Of a DNA stretch of 8,131 nucleotides, positions 1 to 5,689 are shown one piece after another (within the stretch, counting starts at the first letter, position 1; the number at the start of each line of letters is the position of its first letter). Source of the DNA: Rubrobacter sp. GTDB lineage: Bacteria; Actinomycetota; Rubrobacteria; Rubrobacterales; Rubrobacteraceae. A model generated the notes under the pieces. The model made no database searches. It worked only from the letters and a program-made list of their open reading frames with translations, and was not told the DNA's origin. A program made the translations under genes and the position numbers. Location: the NCBI GenBank assembly GCA_016781775.1, contig JADDPR010000259.1:1-8131 (forward strand), written 5' to 3'.

Positions 1-2076
1 CGCCTGATTGAGGTGCAGCCCGAACAGGTCGCGGTCATCCTTACCGTCTTTACGAAGCGTGGCGTAATCCCCTTCGAGCCCGAAGACGGAGCCATCGTCG
101 GCGACGCCGATCAGCAAAGTTCCACCCTCCCGGCTGTTGAGAAACGCAGCGACGGTCTTGAGGCTCGCCGTCTGGAGAGGCTTGAAGAGCTCGCCGGAGT
201 CGGCGCGCGTGCGAAGCGTGGCCTTGTACTCCAGATGCGCCCCCTCCTTCGGTGGGGGTCCGAGCAGCTCGCCCACGGGACAGTGCTCCTGCCAAGCTAC
301 CTTCGCCTTCCCGTACACGAGCGGAAGGTACACGCTCATCACCTGCCCGGAGAGGTCCTCGTCGTCCAGCAGCTTGTACGAGAAGTTCTCAGCACCGGCG
401 AGCCGACCGACGACGGCGTCCTGAAAGTGCTGAGAGAACTGGACCTCGAAGCTCTTCTGAGAGTTGGCCGCGGCCTGGCGCTGCACGGTCTGGTCCTCGA
501 TCAGGTCCTGGGCGATGCCGTCGAGGTGGAGGCGGTCGGCCTCCGTGAGCTTGAGCCCGAACCGCTCGTTGAGGCTCTCGATGATGCGGGAGAGCGGCGA
601 CGCCTCGGGTTCCTCGCGACGGCCCGCCCCGTCGTAGATCGTGGTGACGACGCCATGCCCGGCTTCGAGCGAGACGGAGCCCTCGAAGGTCTGCTCCAGC
701 TGCAGGTGCGTGAGCTCGACCTCCGACCCGAGGTCGAGGCTCGCCCCGGCGTCGCGCTTGATAAACGAGGCCAGCGCCCGGCAGAAACGGTAGTCGCGCT
801 CCAGTGCGGGGTCGGCAAAGCTGACGACCTGCGAGAGGAAAGAGTAGATGCGCACGAAGCGGGTGAGCGCGTCGCGGAAGGCTTCTGCTTCCTCTTCTTC
901 GAGGGCTTCGAAGCGGTCCACAGCGGGGGCGAGGGCCGCGTGCAGACGGGCGTGGTTGTTACGGTTCTCGTCGGCGACGAGTAGGGCTGCGACCTTGACG
1001 ACCTCCTCGGGCCGGAGGACGCCGTACTCGTCGAGCGCGTACCGGGTATCGTAGAGCAGGTTCGGGTCCGTCGGTGGGGCGACGGTACCACCGTACCAGG
1101 GCTCGAAGGCGGCCCGGATGTCGTCGGCGTCGTTGCGGAAGTCGAGGACGAAGGTGCCGTCCTTGCCCTCGGCGCGGCGGTTGAGCCTGGAGAGCGTTTG
1201 CACGGCGGCGAGCCCGGTCAGGACCTTGTCGACGTACATAGCGTACAACAGCGGCTGGTCGAAGCCCGTCTGGTACTTGTCCGCGACGACGAGAAAGCGT
1301 TGCTCGTCCCCCTCGAACTTCTGCGGCGTCTGGCTCTCGGGAAATCCGTTCATCCCGGACTCGGTGTAGGAGACGCCCTCATCCTCGACCGTCCCGGAGA
1401 ATGCGACGAGTATCCCCAGGGAGCCGTAGCCGTGCTCGTCGGTGTACTTTCGGAGAGCGCGGGCCATGCGTACCGCGTGGCGGCGGGAGGAGGTGACGAC
1501 CATCGCCTTTGCCCTGCCCCCAATCTTCTTCGCCACGTGCCTGCGGAAATGCTCGACGATCACCTCGGCCTTCTGGGAGAGGTTGTAGTCGTGGAGGGTG
1601 ACGAACCGGGCGATGGCAGCGCCCGCCTCGCGCGTCGCGTACTCGGGGTCTTCCTCGACGGTCTTCTCGATCTTCCAGTAGGTGCCGTAGGTGAGGTAGT
1701 TGGCGAGGACGTCGAGGATGAACCCCTCTTCTATCGCCTGGCGCATGGAGTAAGTGTGGAACGCGACATTGTGGCCCACGGCCTCGTCGTAGCGGCCAAA
1801 CATCTCCAGGGTGCGCCCCTTGGGCGTGGCGGTGAACGCGAAGAAGCTGAGGTTGGGCTGTTTGCCCCTCGCTGCGGCCTCCCGAACGAGAGCCTCCTCG
1901 GCCGGGTCAGCAGGTTCCACGCCGTACTCGCCCCCGCTCTCGGCCGCGAGATCGCCCGAGGAGGCCGGCGCGGAGCCCAGGACCTTCTTCATGTCCTTGG
2001 CGGTCTCGCCGGTCTGGGAGGAGTGGGCCTCGTCCACGAGCACGGCGTAGGAGCTCTCGGGGAGGCCCTCGACCTT
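1..2076 (-). CDS. hsdR: HsdR C-terminal part: helicase motor, C-terminal domain and fused AlbA_2 domain (partial, frame-broken from its N-terminal part)
   Basis: This is the second half of the type I restriction subunit, the ATP-driven DNA translocase. I translated the minus strand from 2076 to 1 and found no stop. The helicase motifs are in order: DEAH box at 2034-2023 (LVDEAH), TATP motif at 1833-1822 (FTATPKG), and the arginine-finger motif QTLSRLNR at 1200-1177. A helical C-terminal region rich in Glu and Gln follows. From about 240 to the left edge the frame reads into a separate domain: HLEYKATLR, then TVAAFLNSREGGTLLIGV and ADDGSVFGL. This matches the AlbA_2/Schlafen signature (E-x-K, then AFxN..GGTLLIGVxDDG). 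It begins at about residue 1010 of the joined protein, where HsdR proteins usually end. The gene leaves the window before its stop. The frame is shifted by one base from the upstream fragment near 2075. The family call is secure; the activity of the fused domain is inferred. Confidence 0.9.
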
Positions 2077-2129
2077 TCCAGGACGAACGGGAACTTCTGG
2101 AGCGTGGTGATGATGACGCGGGCGGTCTA
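2074..2129 (-). other. hsdR: Double lesion in hsdR: nonsense codon and one-base deletion
   Basis: Reading the minus strand, codons give LAEALAG, then TAG (2129-2127), then TARVIITTLQKFPFVLE in the same frame. After GAA (2078-2076) the HsdR frame is lost. It resumes one base out of phase as KVEGLPESSYAVLVDEAH from 2076 down. The site reads GGAAAGGTC; one more A would restore GAA AAG GTC. The TAG is one substitution from AAG, CAG or GAG, any of which would fit before TARVI. The two lesions are about 50 bases apart. Confidence 0.85.
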
Positions 2130-3266
2130 GCCGGCCAGGGCTTCGGCAAGCTGGGTCGAGGACTCGTCTATCTTTTGGACGACCCCGTGGGCGTGCTCGA
2201 ACTGGTAGATCGTCTCCTGAAGCTGCTTGTCCAGGACGACCCGGTCGGTGATGACGATGACCTTATCGAAGACCTTCCTGTCCTCCGCGTCGTGGAGGTT
2301 CGAGAGGCGGTGGGCGAGCCAGGCGATGGTGTTGGACTTGCCGGACCCGGCGGAGTGCTGGACGAGGTAGCTCTCGCCTGGGCCATGCCGGGCCGCATGC
2401 GCGGAGAGCGAGAGCACGGCGTCCCACTGATGGTAGCGGGGGAAGATCGTGGTCCCCCGCGCCTTCGACCCGCCGGCCAGCTTCTCGACGTGAACGAACC
2501 GCCCCAAAAGGTCGAGCCAGGCGTCCCTCTCCCACACCCTCTCCCACAAGTACGTGGTCCAGTGACCGTGGGGGTTCGGCGGGTTGCCCTTGCCGCCGCC
2601 GTACCCGCGGTTGAACGGCAGGAAGCGAGTCGAGGCGCCCTCCAGCCGCGTGGTCATGGCGACCTGCTCCGTATCCACCGCGAAGTGGACCACGCAGCGG
2701 CGGAGGGTGACGTTCTTCGGGTCCCGGTCCTCGCGGTACTGCTCCTTGGCCTTCTCCACGTCCTGCCCGGTCAACGCGTTCTTCAGCTCTGCGGTGGCGA
2801 CGGGGACGCCGTTGACGAAGAGAACGAGGTCCGGCTTCTTGCTCGTGCCACCGGAGCCCGCGTCGTAGGGCAGCTGGCGGGTGACGGTGAGCCGGTTGGC
2901 TTCGTACCGCTCGACGAGTTCGGGGGTGAGCCCGTGGGCGGGCTTGAAGAAGGCGAGCCGGAGCCTCACCCCGAGGTCCTCCACGCCGTGGCGCAGCACG
3001 TCCACGGTTCCACGCGCGTCGAGCACCTTCGCCAGCCGGTCCGCGAATCCCTCGCGCGCCCGCGCCTCCCCGCCGCGCAGGTTGACCAGCCTCCCCCAAT
3101 CTTCGGCCTGCGTCGCCTCGACGAAAGCGAACAGCTCCGTGAGATCCAGGCCACGCGCCGCGTCGAAGTCCCCCGAAGAGTTGCCGACCTTGACCGTCCG
3201 GTACCCGCCGCTCTCCCGCAGGGACCGGGCGATGTGCTCCTCGAACGCCTTCTCGTCCGGCTTCAT
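2127..3266 (-). CDS. hsdR: HsdR N-terminal part: nuclease domain and Walker A (ends at an in-frame TAG)
   Basis: This is the first 379 residues of the type I restriction subunit, which cuts unmodified DNA as part of an HsdR2M2S complex. The PD-(D/E)xK nuclease site is visible: PD at residues 145-146, then AELKN with E160 and K162. The helicase entry follows: RYHQWDAV at 277-284, Walker A HSAGSGKS at 304-311 and VITDRVVLDKQLQ at 338-350. It starts at ATG 3266, where the usual HsdR N-terminus begins; a purine-rich GGAAGGA lies about 10 bases upstream. The frame stops at TAG 2129-2127, just after ALAG, in the middle of the first RecA-like domain. The sequence after the stop still reads TARVIITTLQKFPFVLE in the same frame, as in HsdR families. 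One base is then missing near 2075, and the protein continues in the next frame. A protein ending here would keep the nuclease residues but lack the DEAH motor, so it should not function. Confidence 0.92.
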   Translation of the reverse strand: MKPDEKAFEEHIARSLRESGGYRTVKVGNSSGDFDAARGLDLTELFAFVEATQAEDWGRLVNLRGGEARAREGFADRLAKVLDARGTVDVLRHGVEDLGVRLRLAFFKPAHGLTPELVERYEANRLTVTRQLPYDAGSGGTSKKPDLVLFVNGVPVATAELKNALTGQDVEKAKEQYREDRDPKNVTLRRCVVHFAVDTEQVAMTTRLEGASTRFLPFNRGYGGGKGNPPNPHGHWTTYLWERVWERDAWLDLLGRFVHVEKLAGGSKARGTTIFPRYHQWDAVLSLSAHAARHGPGESYLVQHSAGSGKSNTIAWLAHRLSNLHDAEDRKVFDKVIVITDRVVLDKQLQETIYQFEHAHGVVQKIDESSTQLAEALAG

Positions 3267-3324
3267 GCTACGACGTTTCCTTCCCCCTCGATCCCTCGAC
3301 GTTTCGCATCATACGGTTGTCCCA

Positions 3325-3343
3325 CCGGGCTTCGCCCCTCCGG
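3325..3343. other. Short GC hairpin between the antitoxin remnant and hsdR
   Basis: GGGC (3327-3330), TTC and GCCC (3334-3337) form a tight stem with a three-base loop. A competing CCGG/CCGG pairing spans 3325-3343. It lies just downstream of the antitoxin remnant and about 60 bases before hsdR. No T-tract follows on either strand, so it is not a standard intrinsic terminator. The 9-mer CGACGTTTC also occurs twice nearby, at 3271-3279 and 3297-3305. The function is unknown. Confidence 0.35.
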
Positions 3344-3347
3344 GCCG

Positions 3348-3479
3348 CTACTCGTCCTCGGGCAGAGAACGTCGTTGGAGGTCGACCACAACCGGGTCAA
3401 GGACACTGTCTTCCTCGCCGTAAACCTCGTCGAGGCGCTCGGTAATCTCCTTACCCCCGTACTCCTGCGGGTGGTTGCC
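3348..3479 (-). pseudogene. C-terminal remnant of a MazE/CopG-type antitoxin
   Basis: The frame ending at TAG 3350-3348 reads KEITERLDEVYGEED, then SVLDPVVVDLQRRSLPEDE. This closely resembles the conserved tail of CopG/ribbon-helix-helix antitoxins of MazE type, which typically end ...ITERLNEVYG..SxLDP...QxxSLPEDEW. The tail binds and neutralises a MazF-like RNase. About 43 residues can be recognised. The expected N-terminal ribbon-helix-helix, about 40 residues, is absent: the preceding bases belong to the XRE antitoxin, which ends at 3511. The usual final Trp is also missing. No MazF toxin follows; the next gene is hsdR. I read it as debris of an older TA pair truncated when the present module arrived. 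The family assignment is from memory of this tail and is moderately sure. Confidence 0.6.
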
Positions 3480-3510
3480 CGCCACGTTCGTCGTCCAGCT
3501 TCCCACACCG

Positions 3511-3855
3511 TTACTCGTCGTCCGGCGCGGATACCGCGGGCAAGGCCACGCTGACGTCGTGCTCGGGATGGTCGGGGAAGATGGCCCTGACCTCCAGGCG
3601 TCCTCCGAGCGCGGCCACGTAACCTCCGAGGGTCGAGAGCCGAATGTCGCCCTTGCCCTCCAGCTTGGAGACGTTAGGCTGCGACACCCCGAGCGCCCCC
3701 GCGAGCTCGGCCTGCGTGACGCCACGCGACTCACGCAGCTCGGCGAGCGCGAGCACGGCGTCGTATGCCCGCTCGAGCTCCTCGACCCTCTTCCGACGTT
3801 CGGGAACCGCATCCATCCTGTCGCGCAGGACCTTGAAGTTTTTGTGCCCGCTCAT
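3511..3855 (-). CDS. XRE-family (HigA-like) antitoxin
   Basis: This 114-residue protein should neutralise the toxin encoded just before it and repress their shared promoter. The N-terminal 40 residues are charged and helical (RDRMDAVPERRKRVEELERAY). A classical helix-turn-helix follows at about residues 47-66: TQAELAGALGVSQPNVSKLE, with the Gln and Ser-x-x-Asn-Val-Ser positions typical of the family. After it comes the LSTLGGYVAALGGRLEVRAIF strand-helix tail usual for HigA/XRE antitoxins. The ATG at 3855-3853 directly abuts the toxin stop (TAGATG), implying translational coupling. The gene is full length and is one of the few in the window with no frame damage. A palindrome upstream of the toxin is the likely operator. 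The family is secure; pairing with the upstream toxin is inferred from order and spacing. Confidence 0.9.
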   Translation of the reverse strand: MSGHKNFKVLRDRMDAVPERRKRVEELERAYDAVLALAELRESRGVTQAELAGALGVSQPNVSKLEGKGDIRLSTLGGYVAALGGRLEVRAIFPDHPEHDVSVALPAVSAPDDE

Positions 3856-4220
3856 CTAGATCTCTCCTTCTTCCCTCAGCTCGTCGAGGTAGTCGAGGTA
3901 GACCTCGTACAACCTGTCCGCCTCGGGAATCGCTTCCTCGTAAAACTCCTCCCACCTATCGGTCTTATCTCCACCGACCAGGAGGATCGCGCTACGGCGC
4001 GGGTCGAAGGCAAACAGCACCCGGATGTTGCCGCCCAGCGGCCGTAACTCCTTCATTTTCGGATACCGTGAACCTTTCACGGTATCCACCAGGGGCCTTC
4101 CCAATGCCGGGCCGTACTCCTCCAGTTTGTCCACGGCCACACGGACATCCTCCTGCTCCCGTTCACCGAGCTCCAGCCACCAACCCTCGAACTGGTCCGT
4201 GTACTCGACCTGCCAGACAA
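3856..4220 (-). CDS. RelE/HigB-like toxin (phage-derived Gp49-like family), start codon region damaged
   Basis: This is a predicted mRNA-cleaving toxin of a toxin-first TA pair. The frame reads WQVEYTDQFEGWWLELGERE, then DTVKGSRYPKMKELRP, IRVLFAFDPRRSAILLVGGDKT and WYE-like EEFYEEAIPEADRLY. That pattern (EYTDxFxxWW, VKGSRxPxMxELR, RVLFAFDPRRxAILLxGGDK) is typical of the HigB/Gp49-like family of about 110-125 residues. The first in-frame start is GTG 4140, but the conserved VEYTDQFEGWW lies upstream of it, so that start would remove about 27 residues. The frame stays open upstream to a TAA at 4242-4240 yet contains no ATG, GTG or TTG there. One missing base near 4217 would join ATG 4226 (MRLVWQVEY) or TTG 4220 (MSWQVEY) to the frame. 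An unusual 12-bp hairpin lies inside the gene. The family is confident; the start is not. Confidence 0.82.
4061..4087. repeat. Perfect 12-bp inverted repeat inside the toxin gene
   Basis: The arms are GGATACCGTGAA (4061-4072) and TTCACGGTATCC (4076-4087), separated by only three bases. This gives a very stable stem-loop in the toxin mRNA. It encodes the conserved DTVKGSRYP stretch. A perfect 12-bp palindrome with so short a loop is unlikely by chance in 8 kb. No T-tract follows, so I do not call it a terminator. Confidence 0.85.
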
Positions 4221-4224
4221 GCGC

Positions 4225-4253
4225 ATTATAACTCTTTGGTTATATTACCACAA
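4225..4253 (-). promoter_or_regulatory. Sigma-70-type promoter of the toxin-antitoxin pair
   Basis: On the minus strand TTGTGG (4253-4248) and a perfect TATAAT (4230-4225) are spaced by 17 bases. They sit in an AT-rich island that stands out from the GC-rich surroundings. The -35 box matches the consensus in its first three bases only. Transcription would start near 4218, almost at the toxin's likely start codon, suggesting a leaderless or very short-leader mRNA. Confidence 0.6.
4227..4244. promoter_or_regulatory. Palindromic operator over the -10 box
   Basis: TATAAC (4227-4232) and GTTATA (4239-4244) form a perfect 6-bp inverted repeat with a 6-base spacer. It overlaps the TATAAT box. XRE antitoxins commonly bind such palindromes to autorepress their operon, so this is the natural candidate site for the 3511-3855 product. 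Binding is inferred. Confidence 0.55.
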
Positions 4254-4289
4254 CCCATCAAACAGCCCCCCGCACCTTGATCGGCTCAA

Positions 4290-4519
4290 CTGCCGTGACG
4301 GGGCTTGGCGGCCCCTGGGTACGATCTTCTCCGCTTGCTTGGTCCGCTGGTGCGAGCTTCACGCACAACCGTCGATCTCGTCTTCCGACGCCTGGTACTG
4401 TCCTGGGGTATGCCCTCTCCCCCGAGTTCCCTGCACCCGTCCTACTCCGAGCCTTTCGTTCCCTCATCGTCTCTCAAGAGACCGCTACGCCCGGCACCTC
4501 GGTCCCCCCGTCACGGCAG
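4290..4519. repeat. 230-bp non-coding segment bounded by a perfect 14-bp inverted repeat
   Basis: The left end CTGCCGTGACGGGG (4290-4303) is the exact reverse complement of the right end (4506-4519). The right arm lies in the last codons of hsdS (AAVTG), and the hsdS stop (4487-4485) falls inside the segment. Several hairpins lie between the arms: GGGGC/GCCCC at 4300-4315, GTGCG/CGCAC at 4350-4366, CGTCG/CGACG at 4370-4390 and GTCTCT/AGAGAC at 4469-4482. I see no convincing protein; short open frames on both strands are rich in Arg, Pro and Ser and look spurious. No target-site duplication is visible just outside the arms. It could be a small non-autonomous mobile element, a structured RNA, a relic of a larger insertion or a product of inversion at hsdS. 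Confidence 0.6.
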
Positions 4520-5459
4520 CGGTGATAAGCGCCTGCCGGTGCTCGGCGAGGAGTTCAATTTGGCGTTCAAGTTTGTCTAGTACCTCGGAGGTTTGTTTTC
4601 TGCGGTGGTTAAGTGATGCCACTACACGCTCCTGAACGTGTAGCGCTGCTGCGGGTACCGGCAGACACCGGATGTCTTCGCCTCGCAATTTCACCATCGA
4701 TTGAGAACTTCCCCTTGCAAGAGCTGAAATGTTGTGTCGGCTACGTGAAGTTAGCAGCGCGTAAGCTGCGAACTCGGAAGAGATCCGAGTATTGTCGAGC
4801 CGGAGACGATAGATAAGGTCTGGGAGCATACGCTGGGGCGATGCGTGGGTGACGGCTGCAACGTCTCCCACGTATGCAGGCGTGTTGGAACGCGTAACCA
4901 GCAAGTCACCGACGCGCGGAACTAGAGGCACATCGTCTGGCTGTCGCTCCAACGCCTTATTCTCTTGCGGCTTGTAGAGACCGAATTTCACGGCGCTGAG
5001 CTTCAGCACGCCCCACTCCTCGCGCTCGGCGGGTCGCCCGGCCGCCTGCAAGCTGGATCCCTGACCAAGAGCCGTAACAAAGCGCCCCAAGGCAGCTTCG
5101 GAAGCTGCGAGGCTAGTCATGCATTGATCTATCTTCATCCGGAATCTAGTTTCGAGCAGGTTAGCCATCTGGCGTTTCTTGGCAATGAGAGCGTCGATGC
5201 GGGCGGTCTCGGCGTCGAGGAAGTCGGCGATAGCTTGCTGCTGCGGTTTTGACTCAACAGGAACCAAAAGGTCCAGAAATTCGGCGCCCGTCACAGACGG
5301 TACTGGACCAGGATACGAGAGTTTGCCAGCATCCAACGTAGTCATCCAGAAATGAAGGTATCTGCTGTCGTTCCCTCTCGGGACAATCGCAAGCACATTA
5401 TTGTCGAATACTGACGGACGCGTCGTTATACGACGTGCATTATTAAGTAGCGCTGCACT
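4485..5459 (-). CDS. hsdS: HsdS, main part: end of first TRD, central conserved region, second TRD and C-terminal repeat (frame-broken)
   Basis: This is most of the type I specificity subunit, which sets the DNA target for both methylation and cleavage. In this frame it continues AALLNNARRITTRPSVFDNN (end of target-recognition domain 1). The central conserved helix follows: QQQAIADFLDAETARIDALI and then KKRQMANLLETRFRMKI. The second recognition domain runs from GVLKLSAVKFGLY through VGDLLVTRSNTPAYVG. The last conserved region is QERVVASLNHRRKQTSEVLD, then KLERQIELLAEHRQALITAAVTG. The last residues GPRCRA are unusual and lie in the inverted-repeat segment. The frame is open up to ATG 5543, but between 5543 and about 5459 it does not look like HsdS; the true N-terminus is in the other frame. 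The joined protein would be about 400 residues, normal for HsdS. Base composition looks less GC-rich than hsdM or hsdR, as is common for exchanged recognition domains. Confidence 0.9.
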   Translation of the reverse strand, partial: SAALLNNARRITTRPSVFDNNVLAIVPRGNDSRYLHFWMTTLDAGKLSYPGPVPSVTGAEFLDLLVPVESKPQQQAIADFLDAETARIDALIAKKRQMANLLETRFRMKIDQCMTSLAASEAALGRFVTALGQGSSLQAAGRPAEREEWGVLKLSAVKFGLYKPQENKALERQPDDVPLVPRVGDLLVTRSNTPAYVGDVAAVTHASPQRMLPDLIYRLRLDNTRISSEFAAYALLTSRSRHNISALARGSSQSMVKLRGEDIRCLPVPAAALHVQERVVASLNHRRKQTSEVLDKLERQIELLAEHRQALITAAVTGGPRCRA

Positions 5460-5689
5460 ACTTTTGGAAGCAAGATAGACTGGGAAGGTGCTATGCGAGC
5501 TCCCAGTGCAACGGCTTCGTCTGGGGTGATCCAGTTTGTGCATTTCTTGAGGTAACGCTCGTTGCCAGGAAGGTGGAAGTCACTTACTTTGAAGAACGGT
5601 ACATAACCACTCTTCCTACCCTGGAATGCATGCGGGAAGCCTGTTCCGTTGACTGCGGTGGCTATTCTTCGCAGTTTTACACCGGTCAC
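5426..5689 (-). CDS. hsdS: HsdS N-terminal fragment, first target-recognition domain (frame-broken)
   Basis: This frame encodes the start of the specificity subunit. It begins with GTG at 5689-5687, overlapping the hsdM TGA in a GTGA tetranucleotide, the normal arrangement for coupled hsdM-hsdS translation. The text VKLRRIATAVNGTGFPHAFQ, then GYVPFFKVSDFHLPGNERYL, is typical of the first HsdS recognition domain. The frame stays plausible through SQSILLPKV (to 5459), then runs into nonsense and a TAA at 5428-5426. HsdS proteins continue here as ILxPKxGAALLNNxRR, and AALLNNARR is found one base out of phase. The sequence reads CCAAAAGTAGTGCA; one more G (GTAGGTGCA) would give PKVGAALL without interruption. 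The fragment alone cannot specify a bipartite target. Confidence 0.88.
   Translation of the reverse strand: MTGVKLRRIATAVNGTGFPHAFQGRKSGYVPFFKVSDFHLPGNERYLKKCTNWITPDEAVALGARIAPSQSILLPKVVQRYLIMHVV

Noticed and set aside
13..984. Long plus-strand open frame of 323 codons, with similar ones at 1198-2130, 2175-3554 and 5977-7110
   Set aside because: Each is the exact antisense phase of hsdR or hsdM codons. In GC-rich coding DNA this phase lacks stops. The translations show no motifs, and the minus strand carries clear conserved motifs. The change of phase between them mirrors the hsdR frame shift.
3325..3343. Rho-independent terminator between the TA genes and hsdR
   Set aside because: The stem is short and no T-tract follows on either strand.
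3263..3508. Minus-strand 81-codon open frame before hsdR
   Set aside because: It overlaps the antitoxin remnant in another frame, is basic and of low information, and has no ribosome site or family resemblance.
4258..4467. Minus-strand 69-codon and plus-strand 82-codon open frames (4277-4525) in the inverted-repeat segment
   Set aside because: Composition is dominated by Arg, Pro, Ser and Gly with no recognisable fold, and they overlap the hairpins. They look like non-coding sequence that happens to be open.
4290..4519. Group II intron or reverse-transcriptase remnant
   Set aside because: The segment has a structured, purine-rich look on the minus strand, but I found no domain V, no reverse-transcriptase motif and no recognisable intron boundary.
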